Shown piece by piece: positions 6,756-7,987 of a stretch of 7,987 bases of DNA; within the stretch, counting starts at the first letter, position 1; each line of letters starts with the position of its first letter. Below the pieces are notes generated by a model. That model made no database searches and was not told the DNA's origin. It was given only the letters and a program-made list of their open reading frames with translations. The stretch comes from Deltaproteobacteria bacterium. Lineage in GTDB: Bacteria > Desulfobacterota > DSM-4660 > Desulfatiglandales > B25-G16. The position numbers were made by a program, and so were the translations under genes. The stretch spans positions 1 to 7,987 of the forward strand of contig QMLT01000067.1 of assembly GCA_003646875.1 (NCBI GenBank), read 5' to 3'.

Positions 6756-7640
6756 TCAACTTCTCCTAAATAACATAGCGAGTCCTTCTGGTCTTATGAT
6801 CAGTGTTAATATCAGGATTATAAATGCAATAGCTATACGATACGAAGTAGAAAGCCCTAAGGTCATAAGGGCTACTACTCCTAAATTTTCGGCTAATCCA
6901 ATAATAAAAGCCGCTACAATCGAGCCATAAAAATTCCCAATCCCTCCCAAAATGGCAACGGCAAATATAGGTAATATGATGTCCCAACCTGTCATGGGCC
7001 AGATTTGGGTATTTGCTGCGCGGAATATGCCAGCAACAGCAGCAAGGCCAGCCCCAATAAACCAGGTCACTAAAATCACCCTATTAATATTTATCCCTGA
7101 AGCCAGGGCCAGCTCTGGATTGCTTTTGGTTGCTCTGATAGCTTTCCCTATTCTGGTATGCACAAGGATGAGATGCATGATAATAGAGAGCGTGATAGCA
7201 ACGAATATGAGCCATATCCAAAGACCTGTAATCCTTATGATGCCAATATCAAAGCTTGGCCAAGAAGTCTTAAAATACAATGGCTCCCATCCCCAGATGG
7301 ACCCAATAGAATACCTGAGGACCAGTCCCAGGGCTATTGATGCAACCATAAGATGAATGAGGGTCGCACCTTTTTTACTTAATGGTTGGAAAATAACTCG
7401 ATAACATAACAAGCCAACTAAGCCTGTGACGAGGAAGGCTACGATTAAAGATGGCGGCAGGCCTAAGCCTAAGGGTTCAGCGACAATATAGCCAAAAAAG
7501 GCGCCTAAGGTAATAAATTCCGCATGCGCAAAGTTAGGGAATTTTGATAGACCATATGTCAGGGTTAAACCAACTGCCCCTATGAGATACAGGCTGCCAG
7601 TGATACCCGAATTTACAAATACCTGTGCCCAATTAACCAC
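6756..7640 (-). CDS. livH: Branched-chain amino acid ABC transporter permease LivH
   Basis: A 294-residue inner-membrane permease from the chosen start. It opens with NSGITGSLYLIGAVGLTLTYG, the LivH N-terminal pattern, followed by FPNFAHAEFITLGAFFGY, which is conserved in LivH. The coupling loop is GKAIRATKSNPELALASGIN (about 165-184), and the helix VAILGGIGNFYGSIVAAFIIG (about 228-248) and the ending IIRPEGL are also typical. Several hydrophobic helices span the protein. The frame is open to a GTG at 7649, but that codon overlaps AGGTG (7647-7651), which is well placed, six bases away, for the GTG at 7640; I prefer 7640, while 7649 adds only three residues. It is the first transporter gene, about 190 bases after the OFOR gamma-subunit end, and abuts livM. 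Confidence 0.92.
   Translation of the reverse strand: MVNWAQVFVNSGITGSLYLIGAVGLTLTYGLSKFPNFAHAEFITLGAFFGYIVAEPLGLGLPPSLIVAFLVTGLVGLLCYRVIFQPLSKKGATLIHLMVASIALGLVLRYSIGSIWGWEPLYFKTSWPSFDIGIIRITGLWIWLIFVAITLSIIMHLILVHTRIGKAIRATKSNPELALASGININRVILVTWFIGAGLAAVAGIFRAANTQIWPMTGWDIILPIFAVAILGGIGNFYGSIVAAFIIGLAENLGVVALMTLGLSTSYRIAIAFIILILTLIIRPEGLAMLFRRS
6763..6767 (-). promoter_or_regulatory. Ribosome binding site that decides the TTG start of livM
   Basis: AGGAG on the minus strand within the last codons of livH, seven bases before TTG 6755-6753. A good Shine-Dalgarno at correct spacing, with no alternative ATG, makes the TTG start credible. Confidence 0.6.
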
Positions 7641-7646
7641 AATCAA

Positions 7647-7651
7647 CACCT
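7647..7651 (-). promoter_or_regulatory. Ribosome binding site favouring the GTG start of livH at 7640
   Basis: AGGTG on the minus strand, six bases (TTGATT) before GTG 7640-7638. The GTG at 7649 would have no usable Shine-Dalgarno, so this site argues for the later start. Confidence 0.45.
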
Positions 7652-7790
7652 ATACAAGAAAATATTCGCCGGGAAGGTAATCTTTTATTTAGAGATCTTG
7701 AAAATGCAAACCACAAACGATTTATGACAAGTCTATGAATCTTCTTGCAAAACCAATATTTCCCCGCTGTTTTATCGGAGATAAGTGACC

Positions 7791-7818
7791 CGCCCGTCCC
7801 GCAGTGTCGGACGAGGCG
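7791..7818. repeat. GC-rich bulged hairpin, candidate dispersed palindromic repeat
   Basis: CGCCCGTCC (7791-7799) pairs with GGACG-A-GGCG (7809-7818), giving nine base pairs with one bulged A and a 9-base loop (7800-7808). It stands out sharply from the A/T-rich spacer around it and lies 20 bases after the stop of the OFOR gamma gene. No T-run follows on the transcribed strand, so it is not a standard terminator; it may be a REP-like repeat or an RNA-stabilising hairpin. The remaining spacer (7641-7790) is A/T-rich; I found only poor promoter matches there (such as TTGCAA, 18 bases, CATAAA) and do not call one. Confidence 0.5.
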
Positions 7819-7838
7819 AGGGCGTGTAAATTAAATAG

Positions 7839-7987
7839 TTATAATTTGACCACCGCGCTTACGGTTTCATACGCCTCTTTAGCAGCAGCGGCATTATCTT
7901 CTGTGTGAGCTGGCACATCAGTCTTGATGCCCTCAATGAGGCTTTCCATTGAAACAACCCCAAGTACTTTTGCCACAGCACCCAATA
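7839..7987 (-). CDS. 2-oxoacid:ferredoxin oxidoreductase gamma subunit, C-terminal end (partial)
   Basis: The last 48 codons of a gene that enters from the right edge, ending in TAA at 7839-7841. The peptide begins LGAVAKVLGVVSMESLIEGI and ends EAYETVSAVVKL. The pattern LGA(V/L)AKxxGxVSxESLxEAI followed by a short acidic/alanine stretch and an (E)AYE/GYE helix is typical of the C-terminus of the gamma subunit of pyruvate/2-oxoisovalerate:ferredoxin oxidoreductases. In these enzymes gamma assembles with alpha, beta and the ferredoxin-like delta. The finding of the alpha subunit and a PorD-like fusion at the other end of the window supports the call. The fragment is short, so a related gamma-type protein (for example an indolepyruvate oxidoreductase beta subunit) is not excluded. 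Confidence 0.75.
   Translation of the reverse strand, partial: LGAVAKVLGVVSMESLIEGIKTDVPAHTEDNAAAAKEAYETVSAVVKL

Noticed and set aside
6766..6987. Minus-strand 73-codon frame inside livH
   Set aside because: It overlaps livH in another frame with no separate ribosome binding site or recognisable sequence; livH itself is intact, so this is not evidence of a frameshift.
6952..7356. Plus-strand open frame of 134 codons opposite livH
   Set aside because: livH is a clear family member across this whole stretch; the plus-strand translation shows no domain and is explained as an antisense shadow.
7641..7790. Sigma-70 promoter upstream of livH
   Set aside because: The best pair (TTGCAA, 18 bases, CATAAA) matches the consensus at only four of six positions in each box, which is expected by chance in A/T-rich DNA.

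Overview
All supported genes lie on the minus strand, so transcription runs from high to low coordinates. The window looks like part of a genome of a Gram-negative anaerobe, moderately AT-rich by eye. It combines a 2-oxoacid:ferredoxin oxidoreductase (OFOR), an iron-sulfur-rich NAD(P)-linked flavoprotein and a periplasmic-binding-protein ABC importer. Sulfate-reducing or syntrophic Desulfobacterota-type bacteria are my first guess, but that is inference; no rRNA or other taxonomic marker is present.

In transcription order (right to left): (1) 7987-7839, the C-terminal end of an OFOR gamma subunit, cut by the window edge; (2) 7838-7641, a spacer of about 190 bases with a GC-rich bulged hairpin; (3) 7640-4367, livH, livM, livG and livF, a tightly packed branched-chain amino acid (HAAT-type) ABC importer with abutting or overlapping reading frames; (4) 4366-4229, a spacer with a 7-bp inverted repeat and a strong ribosome binding site; (5) 4228-3059, the exported substrate-binding protein (livK-like); (6) a perfect 16-bp-arm palindrome at 3004-3037; (7) 2975-2082, a metallo-beta-lactamase-fold hydrolase of the COG1237 kind; (8) 1983-238, a fusion of a GltD-like NAD(P)/FAD oxidoreductase with a C-terminal 2x[4Fe-4S] PorD-like ferredoxin domain; (9) 233-1, the N-terminal end of the OFOR alpha subunit, running off the left edge.

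The proposed logic is that the Liv system imports an amino acid or related carboxylate, which is converted (outside this window) to a 2-oxoacid. The OFOR then oxidatively decarboxylates it to an acyl-CoA, and the flavoprotein-ferredoxin fusion passes the electrons to NAD(P)+ or back. The order gamma - [transporter + hydrolase] - delta-like fusion - alpha is the familiar gamma-delta-alpha-beta OFOR operon with six genes placed between gamma and delta. That arrangement is the most notable thing here. I do not see a CRISPR array, transposase, tRNA, rRNA or phage gene, and I do not claim a wholly new system.
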